From Arhodomonas sp051195215 (GTDB lineage: Bacteria > Pseudomonadota > Gammaproteobacteria > Nitrococcales > Nitrococcaceae), in the NCBI RefSeq assembly GCF_051195215.1, contig NZ_JBNAZM010000019.1, positions 23,749 through 87,748 of the forward strand: a DNA stretch of 64,000 nt, in the 5' to 3' direction. The position numbers and the translations under genes are program-made. Shown here one piece after another: positions 35,805-45,600 of this stretch. The notes under the pieces were generated by a model. The model was not told the origin of the DNA. It did not search any database and saw only the letters and a program-made list of their open reading frames with translations. The number at the start of each line of letters is the position of its first letter. Positions within the stretch are counted from its first letter, which is position 1.

Positions 35805-36944
35805 AATCATTGCAAGGTCTGTTCGCTGAAAGAGAACCACCCGGGCGTGGTCCTGGACGATCAGCAGGTCTGCAACCTCTGCAACCTCGACTTCGCAGAG
35901 GAGCTGCTGACCAACTACCGCTACACCGCCGATGTCTTCGCCGAATTCCAGCAGGCAGAGCCGGCCGAGGGCGAATACGACTGTCTGTTCATGTACAGCG
36001 GCGGCAAGGACAGCACGTACATGCTGGACAAGTTCGTCAACGAGTACGGCAAGCGCGTGCTCGCCTTCACCTTCGACGTGCCGTTCGAGAGCGAGCACGC
36101 GGCCCAGAACATCGAGCTCGCCCGCGAGAAGATCGACGCGACCTTCGTCCTCGATTCCGACGACGACAATATCAAGCGCATGATGCGCGAGGTGTTCAAC
36201 CGACCCGCACCGCCGAAGCCGGGCAAGTACCTGGACGAGAAGCTTCCGTGCGTGTCCTGCCGGACGTTCTTCGTGCTCCGCGCGATCCTCATGGCCTACC
36301 GCCAGAAGATTCCGTACATCGCGCTGTGCGCGGACCCGCAACAGATCCTGACGATGGAATCGAACGTCCGCGAAGTGGTGCGGGGGTTCTACAAGACCTT
36401 CGGCGAGAGCCTCGCCGATTCGCTGTTCGGGGGGCAGCTCGAGGATCTGCTCTTCGACGAGGAACAGAACCTGCCGAAGATCGTCTTCCCGTTCATCGCC
36501 ATGCGCCACGAGTACGACCCGGACCGCATCATCGAGGAGCTGCGGGCGAAGGGCCTGTACCAGTCCTCGCCCATGGAGACCCACTGCACGCTGTTCCCGC
36601 TGCTCAATTACTACTCCTTCAAGCACTGGGACTGCATGTTCTACAAGCTCAATGCCTCCACCCACGTGCGCTCGGTCAAGCGCAACGGGGACAACGACAG
36701 AAGCACCTTCAGCATCAAGTTCCCCCGGTCCATGGATCTCACCGACGTCGAGCGACGCCTGGGCGAGGTGACCCTGGAGCTGGCCGAAGGCGGCGGCGAC
36801 CGGGACGAGCACGAACGCACGCTCGTGGACCTGTTCCAGCGGATGGGCGCCTCCGAGGACGCCGCGCAGTTCGTTGCACAGAGCTTCCTGGGAATGCATG
36901 AGGTCGCCGATGACCTGGGCATTCAGCTGCCCCGGAAACAATGA
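35802..36944 (+). CDS. N-type ATP pyrophosphatase (CongE/OzmP-like), predicted oxazole cyclodehydratase
   Basis: Length 380 residues. It has an N-terminal Cys cluster (C-x2-C near 4-7, then CNLC), the PP-loop SGGKDS at 66-71 preceded by FMY, and an internal CVSC. This is the WbpG-like N-type ATP pyrophosphatase family, whose members adenylate an amide or carbonyl oxygen. In conglobatin biosynthesis a member of this superfamily (CongE) was proposed as the cyclodehydratase converting the N-formylglycine-derived intermediate to a 5-substituted oxazole; oxazolomycin has a comparable gene. Here it sits directly between the formyltransferase-A(Gly)-PCP gene and the first stand-alone KS/ACP module, exactly where such an enzyme would act. 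Cytosolic; no signal peptide or membrane segment. The alternative, a sugar amidotransferase or tRNA-modifying enzyme, fits the context poorly. Confidence 0.85.
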   Translation: MNHCKVCSLKENHPGVVLDDQQVCNLCNLDFAEELLTNYRYTADVFAEFQQAEPAEGEYDCLFMYSGGKDSTYMLDKFVNEYGKRVLAFTFDVPFESEHAAQNIELAREKIDATFVLDSDDDNIKRMMREVFNRPAPPKPGKYLDEKLPCVSCRTFFVLRAILMAYRQKIPYIALCADPQQILTMESNVREVVRGFYKTFGESLADSLFGGQLEDLLFDEEQNLPKIVFPFIAMRHEYDPDRIIEELRAKGLYQSSPMETHCTLFPLLNYYSFKHWDCMFYKLNASTHVRSVKRNGDNDRSTFSIKFPRSMDLTDVERRLGEVTLELAEGGGDRDEHERTLVDLFQRMGASEDAAQFVAQSFLGMHEVADDLGIQLPRKQ

Positions 36945-39598
36945 GTAAGGGAGATACGATCGTGACAGTTTCCGATTCAGACGTCGCAATCATCGGTATG
37001 GCCTGCCGCTTCCCGGGCGCGGATTCCGTGGACCGCTTCTGGGACGTGCTGCGGGACGGGCAGGAGACCCTGACCCTCTACTCCGACGAAGAGCTGCAGG
37101 CCGCGGGGGTGCCCGCCGATCGCCTTGCGGACCCGCACTACGTCAAGGCGGCGCAGACGATTCCCGGTGTGGATCTGTTCGACGCCGGGCTCTTCCAGTT
37201 CACCCATGACGAAGCCGAGATCCTGGATCCCCAGCATCGCGTGTTCCTGGAGTGCGCCCTGGAGGCGCTCGAGCGCGCCGGGCACGACCCGGAACGCAGC
37301 CACGAGCACATCGGCGTGTATGCCGGTGCAGGGATGAATACCTATCTGCCCGACAACCTCGGCGACCGGTATCGCACGGGCTCGTCGGTGGACCGGTACC
37401 GCCTGATGCTGGCGAATGACAAGGACTTCCTGGCGACCCGGGTGTCCTACAAGCTCAACCTGCGCGGCCCCAGCGTGAGCATCAACACCGCCTGCTCCAC
37501 CTCCCTGGTGGCCGTGCACACGGCCTGCCTCGGCCTGCTAGGCGGGGAATGCGACATGGCGCTGGCAGGCGCCGTGCACCTGTCCCTCCACGACAAGGGA
37601 TACGAGTACCAGGAAGGCATGATCTTCTCGCCGGACGGGCACTGCCGCGCCTTCGACGCGCAGGCCAGGGGGACCGTCATCGGCAGCGGATCCGGGGTGG
37701 TGATCCTCAAGCGCCTCGCCGACGCGCTCGCCGACGGTGACTGGATCCACGCCGTCATCAAGGGCACGGCGATCAACAATGACGGCGCCAACAAGACCGG
37801 ATACACGGCACCGAGCATTGACGGCCAGGCGGGCGTGATCGCCGATGCACAGAACGCCGCGGGGGTGGCGCCGGAGACGGTGAGCTATGTGGAGGCACAC
37901 GGTACCGGCACACCGCTGGGCGATCCGATCGAGGTGGCCGCGCTGACCAACGCGTTCCGGCAGGAAACGGACGCGGTGGGCTTCTGTGCCCTGGGATCGG
38001 TGAAGACCAACGTCGGCCATCTCGACACCGCCGCGGGCATGGCCGGCCTGACCAAAGTCGCGCTGATGATGGAGCACGGCTCGCTGGTGCCGAGCCTCCA
38101 CTTCGAGTCCCCGAACCCGGAGATCGACTTCGATGCCAGCCCGTTCTTCGTGAACACCCGCACCACCGAGTGGCAAGCCCACGACGGTCCGCTACGCGCC
38201 GGGGTGAGCTCGTTCGGCATCGGCGGCACCAATGCCCACGCGGTGCTGGAGCAGGCCCCGGAGCGGCCAACGCCAGTACGCACGCGGGACTCGGAGCTTC
38301 TGGTGCTCTCCGCCCGCTCCGGGGAAGCACTGAAACAGACGGCGGCGGACCTGGCCCGCTACCTGAGGCAGCACAGCGATCTCGATCTCGCCGCGGTCGC
38401 CACCACCCTGGGCCTCGGCCGCCGGGCTTACGGCCATCGCCTGGCGCTCGTGGCCACGAGCACCCGCGAGGCGGCGATGGCCCTCGCGCTCGGGGACACC
38501 GAGCAGATCATCCAGGGGGCGGCGGGTGCGCAGCCGACCCAACCCATCTTCGTGCTGTCCGCCGGCGAGGTGGATCCCGACGGCGCGGAGGCGCTGCAGC
38601 GCAGCGTGCCGGCCTACCGTGAAGCGATCGAGCGATGCGCCGAGGCACTCGGGTTGGCCCATGACGACCCCGGTCTCCGGGACGCCGGGGCAGCGGTGGC
38701 CGGCTTCGTGCACGAGTACGCGACAGCCATGACGCTGGCCTCGTGGGGGCTGGAGCCGGCGGGGCTGGCCGCCGATACGCCGGCCGGGCTCGCCGTGGCC
38801 GCAGCGCTGACCGAATCCCTTTCCCTGGCGGACGCCCTGGCCTGGGTTCGGGGCACCGCCCCCGCGCAGCTCGATGTGCCGCGCTGGCCGGTGTTCAGCA
38901 CCCGGACCGGAAACTGGATGAGCGAAGAGGAAAGCCGCTCCGCCGGGAACTGGACGGCGGACGGCGATCTGCCCGCGCTGGACACGCTGACCGCCGGCGA
39001 TACGGGGCGCCCGGTGCGACTCACCGCGGGCGAGACACCCGTGCGCGGCCTCCACCCGCTCCTCGCGCTGGTTGGCGAGCTGTGGGCTCACGGCGCTCCG
39101 GTGGACTTCGCGAAGGTGCAGGAGGGCACCGAGCTGCGCCGCGTACCGCTGCCGCCACGTCCTTTCGAGCGGCGCCGGCACTGGATCGAGCCGCACGAGA
39201 CGAGTTCGCCGGAAACCGCCACGAACACGGAGCGTCTGGCCGCCCGGCTCGACCCCCAGGACGGCCGGTACAACGCCACGCTGCTCACCGACTACCTGGT
39301 CGAGGAGGTCGCCAGGCTGCTGGGCGATGACCAGCAGGCCGGCGTCGATACCAATCTCTTCGAGCTCGGTCTCGACTCGCTGATGCTCGTGGAGGTCACG
39401 GCCAAGCTGGGCAAGGAGCTGGACTTCGAGGTGCCGGCCACCGCCTTCGTCGAGTACCCCACGATCCGTGCGTTCGTGGACAACCTCACGGAGCTCATGG
39501 GATACGGCCCGCCCACCGAAGGGGCCACACCCGCGACCGGCGGCCGCCTGTCCAGACGCGCGCAGCGCGCCGCCGCCCGGGCGGACGGCAACACCTGA
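36941..39598 (+). CDS. Stand-alone PKS module: KS-(AT remnant)-ACP
   Basis: Length 885 residues from ATG 36941, whose ATGA overlaps the previous stop. An in-frame GTG at 36962 has a far better Shine-Dalgarno and may be the real start. KS (about 12-440): Cys185 in TACSTSL, EAHGTGT and KTNVGHL all intact, so it should condense. Residues about 535-690 are a non-functional AT remnant. ACP: GLDSLM with Ser813. There are no KR, DH or MT domains, so it would leave a beta-keto group, which fits closure of the N-formylglycyl-ketide to an oxazole by the neighbouring ATP pyrophosphatase. The KS shares NDKDFLATR-YKL-L-GP and GGECDMALAG with the first KS of the 17627 gene, and both carry an AT remnant, so the two modules appear paralogous. 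A basic, Arg/Ala-rich C-terminus could dock to the 39661 protein. Confidence 0.93.
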   Translation: MSKGDTIVTVSDSDVAIIGMACRFPGADSVDRFWDVLRDGQETLTLYSDEELQAAGVPADRLADPHYVKAAQTIPGVDLFDAGLFQFTHDEAEILDPQHRVFLECALEALERAGHDPERSHEHIGVYAGAGMNTYLPDNLGDRYRTGSSVDRYRLMLANDKDFLATRVSYKLNLRGPSVSINTACSTSLVAVHTACLGLLGGECDMALAGAVHLSLHDKGYEYQEGMIFSPDGHCRAFDAQARGTVIGSGSGVVILKRLADALADGDWIHAVIKGTAINNDGANKTGYTAPSIDGQAGVIADAQNAAGVAPETVSYVEAHGTGTPLGDPIEVAALTNAFRQETDAVGFCALGSVKTNVGHLDTAAGMAGLTKVALMMEHGSLVPSLHFESPNPEIDFDASPFFVNTRTTEWQAHDGPLRAGVSSFGIGGTNAHAVLEQAPERPTPVRTRDSELLVLSARSGEALKQTAADLARYLRQHSDLDLAAVATTLGLGRRAYGHRLALVATSTREAAMALALGDTEQIIQGAAGAQPTQPIFVLSAGEVDPDGAEALQRSVPAYREAIERCAEALGLAHDDPGLRDAGAAVAGFVHEYATAMTLASWGLEPAGLAADTPAGLAVAAALTESLSLADALAWVRGTAPAQLDVPRWPVFSTRTGNWMSEEESRSAGNWTADGDLPALDTLTAGDTGRPVRLTAGETPVRGLHPLLALVGELWAHGAPVDFAKVQEGTELRRVPLPPRPFERRRHWIEPHETSSPETATNTERLAARLDPQDGRYNATLLTDYLVEEVARLLGDDQQAGVDTNLFELGLDSLMLVEVTAKLGKELDFEVPATAFVEYPTIRAFVDNLTELMGYGPPTEGATPATGGRLSRRAQRAAARADGNT
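36947..36964 (+). promoter_or_regulatory. Alternative start signal for the stand-alone KS/ACP module
   Basis: AAGGGAG at 36947-36953 is spaced 8 nt from an in-frame GTG at 36962, seven codons into the annotated gene. The ATG at 36941 has no recognisable Shine-Dalgarno (upstream CCCCGGAAACA). Starting at GTG removes MSKGDTI and still leaves the KS complete. Confidence 0.5.
38540..39010 (+). other. Vestigial acyltransferase in the stand-alone module
   Basis: QPIFVLSAGEVD mirrors the AT start, and FVHEYATAMTLASWGLEPAG mirrors the helix before the nucleophile. LAADTPAGLAVAAAL then stands where GHSxGEYVAA should be (no Ser). PVFSTRTGNWMSEEE is the AT C-terminal FxSN-TG-W strand. More of the AT is preserved here than in the remnant at 19205-19500, including this distal strand. 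It has no catalytic residues. Confidence 0.78.
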
Positions 39599-39660
39599 GC
39601 CCGGACCCCGCGTGATGCCCGTACAGGCCGCTCCTGTTTGAAGACGAGAGAGAGCTCATC

Positions 39661-42600
39661 GTGGACGAAAAGCGAAGGTTGCTGCTGAGCCTGCTGAGCC
39701 GGATGCCAGCCCCGGTCCCGAAACGCGACGGTATCGCCATCGTCGGCGTGGCCGGTCGCTATCCGTTGGCCGAGACGGTTACGGACTTCTGGGAGAACCT
39801 GGCCGCCGGGCGGCATTGCATTCGCGAGGTGCCGGGCGCGCGCTGGAACGCCGGCGCACACTACGACCCCAGCGGCACGCGCGGGAGCTACAGCAAGTGG
39901 GCGGGCTTCGTCGACGATGTCGACAAGTTCGACCCGCTGTTCTTCCAGATCTCGCCCGCCGACGCGGAGGCCATGGATCCCCAGGAACGGCTGTTCCTGG
40001 AGACCGCTGCCGCCGTGCTCGACGACGCGGCCTGCCCGGCGGCCCGGCTCGCCGCCAAGGGGCCGGTGGGCGTGTTCGCCGGGGTGATGAACAGCAACTA
40101 CGAATGGATGGGGGGCGACGCGGCGGCGCGCGGGGCGCACAACGACGCGCACTCCAACTTCTGGTCCATCGCCAATCGCGTCTCCTACACCTTCGACTTC
40201 ACGGGCCCGAGCCTGGCGGTGGACACCGCCTGCTCGGCCTCGCTGACGGCGATTCACCTGGCGTGCGAGAGCCTGCACTCCGGCGAATGCACCGCCGCCA
40301 TCGCGGGGGGCGTGAACCTGATCCTCCACCCCATGCACCTGCGCATGCTCGCGCAGCGGGGCATGGTTTCCCACGATGACCGGCTCAAGAGCTTCGGCGC
40401 CGACGCCGACGGCTTCGTCGACGGCGAAGGTGTCGGCGCGGTCCTGCTCAAGCCCCTCGCCTCGGCGGTCGCCGACGGCGACCGCATCCTCGGCGTCATC
40501 CGCGGCACCGCCATCAATTCGGGGGGCAAGACCGGCGGCTATACCGTGCCCAACGCCGATGCCCAGAGCCGGGTGATCCGTAGCGCCATGGAGCGGGCGG
40601 GCGTCACGCCGGAGGCGATCGGCTACGTCGAAACGCACGGCACGGGCACCCCGCTCGGCGACCCCATCGAGATCGCGGGGCTCACGGAAGCCTTCGGCGG
40701 CCGCATCGACCCGTCGCAGCGCAGCGAGCGCCCGACCGTACCCATCGCATCCGTGAAGTCCAACATCGGCCACCTGGAGTCCGCGGCCGGCGTCGCCGGT
40801 CTCACCAAGGTGCTGATGCAGTTCCGGCACGGCATGCTCGCGCCCTCGCTGAACGCGACACGCCTCAACCCGAATATCGACTTCTCGACCACCCGGTTCC
40901 AGGTTCAGCAAACGCTCGCGCCATGGCCGAGGCTGCGCCAGACCGGCGCGGACGGCGAAACGGACGAGCTCCCGCGGCGTGCCATCGTCAGTTCGTTCGG
41001 GGGCGGGGGCGCCAATGCCTGTCTCATTGCCGAAGAGTACGCGCCCGTCGCGGAAACGCGCTCCCGTACGGCGGACGGTCCGCAGCTGCTCGTGCTCTCG
41101 GCCAAAACGGAAGAGCGGCTGAATGCCTACGCCGCCCGGCTCGCGCGGTTCCTCCAAACGCACGCTGGGCGGGCACCGCAGGTAGACGCCGGCGCCCTGT
41201 CCGAAGCACAACGGGTCTGCACGGAGGTAGCCGCCCGCATCCTCGGCGTGGACACCGATGCGCTGGACCCCGAGGCACGTTTCGAGGACTGCGGCTTCGG
41301 CATCGCCGAGCGGGCAAACCTCCTGAGCGAACTGACCATCCAGCTCGATCGCGAGCTTCCGGCGTCCGCGGCCCAGGCGGACTCGATCGCCGCGGTCGCG
41401 CGCCTCATCGCCACCGCTGAAGGCGAACCGGCCGACGAGACCCTGCGCCTCGCCGATATCGCCCACACACTGCAAACGGGCCGCACCGCCTACGAACACC
41501 GCATGGCCCTCGTCGCCGGGTCGGTGTCCGAAGCGGTGGAACACCTCCAGGCCTTCACCGAGGGTGCCGGCGCTGACCCGGTCATCACGGGGCGGGCCAT
41601 GCGCGCACAACCCCAGCTTTCCGACCAGGACGCCTCGGCGCTCGAAACCGCCGTGCAGACCCGTGACCTGCCGGCGATCGCCCGACGCTGGGTGGCCGGC
41701 GCACCCGTGGACTGGTCGCGGGTGTGCCCGGCGGACGCGCGCCGCATCGAGCTGCCGACCTATCCTTTCGCCCGCGAGCGCTACTGGATTCCCGAGCCGC
41801 CGGCGGACAGCAGCCCGGACCACGCGCCGCCATCGGCAATCAACGACGGGCCGGAGCAGCCCGCCGTGTCGGTCCCGGACTTCTATCGCCCAATCTGGGT
41901 GCGGGACCGGACACGCGCGGAACCCGCCGGCACGGCAAAACGCATCGTCGCGCTGGTCACCTCCGCCTCCACCTGGCTGGGTGAGGCCATCGCGGCCCGC
42001 GCCGGCGACGCCGACGTGGCGCTCGTGCGCGTGGACGAGCTGCCCGTCGACACGTGGCTCGCCGAGGCCCGCGGCGCCGATCTCGTGCTGCATCTCGGCG
42101 CCGTCGGCCACCGCATTACCGAGGGCGTCGGTATCGCCCAGGTCGACGCACACACCCGGCAGGGGTCCCTGGCGCTGTTCCGCCTGCTGCGCGAAAGCGG
42201 CGTCAAGCGGGTAGGGGTGGTGACGAACGACGCCCACCCGGTCGCCGGCTATCCGGTGGTCAATCCGTTCGCGGCGGGCCTGCACGGCTTGCTCCAGGTC
42301 GCGCCGAAAGAGCGGGCCGATCTCCGTGTCGCCGGCGTCGATGTCTCCCTGTCGGACCTCGCGGACGACGCCGCCACGTACGCGGCCGCCGACACGATCC
42401 TGCGCGAGGCACTGGCCGGCACCGGCCGGACCGTGGCGCTGCGCGCCGGTGTCCGCTACGCACGCCGGCTCGGCCAGGTCGGGCTGCCGGACGCGGATCC
42501 GGTGTTCCGCGACCGTGGCGTCTACCTGATGGTGGGCGGCACCGGGGGCATCGCCCGCGAGCTGAGTCTCCACCTGGCACGCGTCCATCGCGCGCACCTG

Positions 42601-45600
42601 GTGTGGCTCAGCCGGCGCGAGCCGGGCCCGGAACAGCAGGCGACCGTGCGCGAGGTGCAACGCCTCGGCGGCGAGGTCCTGCACGTACAGGGCGATGCGT
42701 GCGACGCGGAGGACGTCGCGAATGCGGTGGCGCAGGCCCGCGCCCGCTTCGGCACGCTCCACGGTGCCATCCACGCCGCGATGGTCTTCGATAATCACAC
42801 GCTGGCCGAGCTCGACGAGCCGGCCTTCGAAGCCGCCACGCGGGTGAAGATCCAGGGTGCCGTCGCCCTGGCGGCGGCCACCGCCAACGAGCCCCTGGAT
42901 TTCCTGACCTACTTCTCGTCGGCGGGCTCGTTCGGCAGTTTTGCCGGCAACGGCGCGTACATCTGCGCCTCCGCCAGCGAAGACGCCTACGGCGCGTTCC
43001 TGAGGGCACGCCTGCCCTTCCCCGTGGTCGTGATCAACCAGGGCTACTGGGGCGGCGTGGGCTCGGGGGCGCAGGCCGGACTCGCCGAGATCTTCGAGGG
43101 TCTGGGCATCCAGGCGTTCTCCGTGGCCGAGGGTATCGCCGGGATGGAGCGGATACTCGCAAGCGGACTCGGCCAGGTCATGCCGATTCGCGCCAGCCGT
43201 CGCGCACTGGAGGCCATGGGCCACGATCCGGCGCTCGACGGCGAGCTGCTCGACGGCGGCCACGCCCCCTCACTGGCCCGGGTGGCCCCCGGACTGGTGG
43301 AGACGACCAGCGCCGACGACGCGGCCAGGCAGGTGCTCGCCGGCTACGACGAGCTCGAAGCCGCGTCCGCGCCCATGCTGCTCGGCGTGTATCAGCGCAT
43401 GGGGGTGTTCCTCGCCCCGGGTGAGCGCCACGATCTGCATGACCTGCGCGCCCGGCTGGGCATCGTCGAGAAATTCCAGCGCCTCCACGACGCGCTGTTG
43501 CGCATCCTGGAAAGCGCGGGCTATCTGCGCGTCGAGGACGGCTTCGTGGGCACCACGAACGCCGTGGACAGCATCGATGCGTCGGTCCAGAGCGACGCCT
43601 GGGAGGCGGCACTCGACCGCATCGCCGCGGCCTACCCCGACATCGAGCCGACGGTCACGCTCAATCGCCACTTCCTCCGGGATTACCCCCGGATTCTGCG
43701 CGGCGAGGTGGGGGCCACGGAGATCATGTTCCCGGATTCCTCGATGGAGCGGGTACAGAACTTCTACAAGGGGAATGGGCTGACGGACCGCTGCAACCTC
43801 GGCGTGCGCGATGCCGTGCGCGGCTTCCTGGACGCGCACCCGGCGCGACGCTCCGGCTCCCCCCTGCACGTGGTCGAGCTCGGCGCCGGTACCGGCGCCA
43901 CCAGCGAGCGGGTGCTCCCGGTGCTGGCAGAACAGCCCGGGCGGGTCTCCTACACCTTTACCGACGTCTCACCGCGCTTTCTCGAGTACGGGCGCGAACG
44001 CTTCCAGACGCAGTACCCGTTCACCCGTTTCCAGGTCCTCAACCTGGACCGGGGGCTCGACGAGCAGGGCTTCGCCCCGGCGTCGGCGGACGTGGTCGTG
44101 GCGACCAACGTCGTCCACGCGACGCGCAACCTCCGGGCGACGCTGCGCAAGGCGAAGGCGCTCCTCGCGCCCGGCGGGTGGCTGATCCTCAACGAGCTGA
44201 CCGCCGTGCGCCCGCTGCTCACCATCGGCGGCGGGGTGCTCGAGGGCTGGTGGGCGTTCGAGGACGGCGAGCTGCGCATGGCGGACTCGCCGCTGGCCTC
44301 GCCGGACATGTGGACGCGACTGCTCTGCGAAGAGGGCTTCCACGAGGTGCACCTGCTCGGACAAGGCGACGGTGACTTCGGCCAGACCGTGTTCGTCGCC
44401 GAGAGCGACGGCGTGGTCGCACACCAGACACCGCAGGACGTGGCGGCGCCGGCGAATCAGCCGCCGCAGGCGGACGTGCCGGCGGGTGGCGGCGTCGAAG
44501 AGCGCCTGCGGGAACTGGTCGAACGCGTTCTCAAGCTGAACCACCGCATCGACCCGGACCGCCCCCTCGCGGACTACGGATTCGATTCGCTGAGCGGCAT
44601 GAAGATCGTGTCCGCGGTGGACGAGGCGTTCGGCGTGACCGTGCCCCTCGGCGCCTTCTTCGAGCATCCGACCCTGAAGGAGCTCGCCACTCACCTCGCC
44701 GACAACTGGCTGGCGGACGTGGCGGCACCGCCGGAGACGGCCGCGGCAAGCCCGGCGAGCGCCAGTGAAACAGGTACCGGCGCGGCGATGCCGGCACCAG
44801 CCCGGACCGCCGTCGCTACGACGGCCAGGGCGGAGCCTGCCGGCGGCCAGGGGGCGGCCGCAGTCGCCCCGACAGTGCTGAGGCCGAGGAACGGCGGGGA
44901 AACGGACTCCCACCCGCTGTCCGAAGGCCAGCGGGCACTCTGGGTGATCGAGCAGATCGCCCCCGGCAACTACGCCTACAACCTGCCGCTGGCGTTCTGG
45001 CTGGCACACGACGTGGACGTGCTCGCGCTGCGCGTGGCCCTGCAGGCGCTGGTCGACCGGCACGAAGCGCTGCGCGCCACCGTACGCGACGATCATGACG
45101 GCCCGCGGATGCACATCGCGGCCGAGCCGGAGCTGCCGTTCCAGCAGGTCTATCTGACCACGGTCAGCGAGCACGAACTCCGCGACCGGATGCGCGCCGA
45201 GCTGCGCCGTCCCTTCGACCTGGCGACGGGGCCGCTGATCCGGGCGACGCTCTACTCCATGGGGGACGGGCGGCAGGCCCTGCTGCTGACTTTCCACCAC
45301 ATGATCTTCGACGGCTTGTCCATCGACCTGATCCTCGAAGAGCTGGAACGCGGCTATGCCGCGGCACGGCAGGGCAACGAGCCGGCCACCGAGGCACCAC
45401 GCTCCCGCTACGCCGATTTCGTCGCAGCCCAGCAGGCGATGCTGGCCGGCGACGAGGGTGAGCGCCTGCGCAACTACTGGACCGAGCGGCTGCAGGGCCG
45501 CGCGACGGTCATGCCCCTGCCCTTCGACCGTCCGCGCCCGGCGGTGCCCGGCTTCCGTGGCGCCAGCCTGGACGGGCACATACCCGCCCGGGTGATCGAG

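Noticed and set aside
35802..36944. Asparagine synthetase or tRNA-thiolation enzyme
   Set aside because: The SGGKDS loop is shared, but the glutaminase or tRNA-binding domains are absent and the context is the FT-A(Gly)-PCP loading system.
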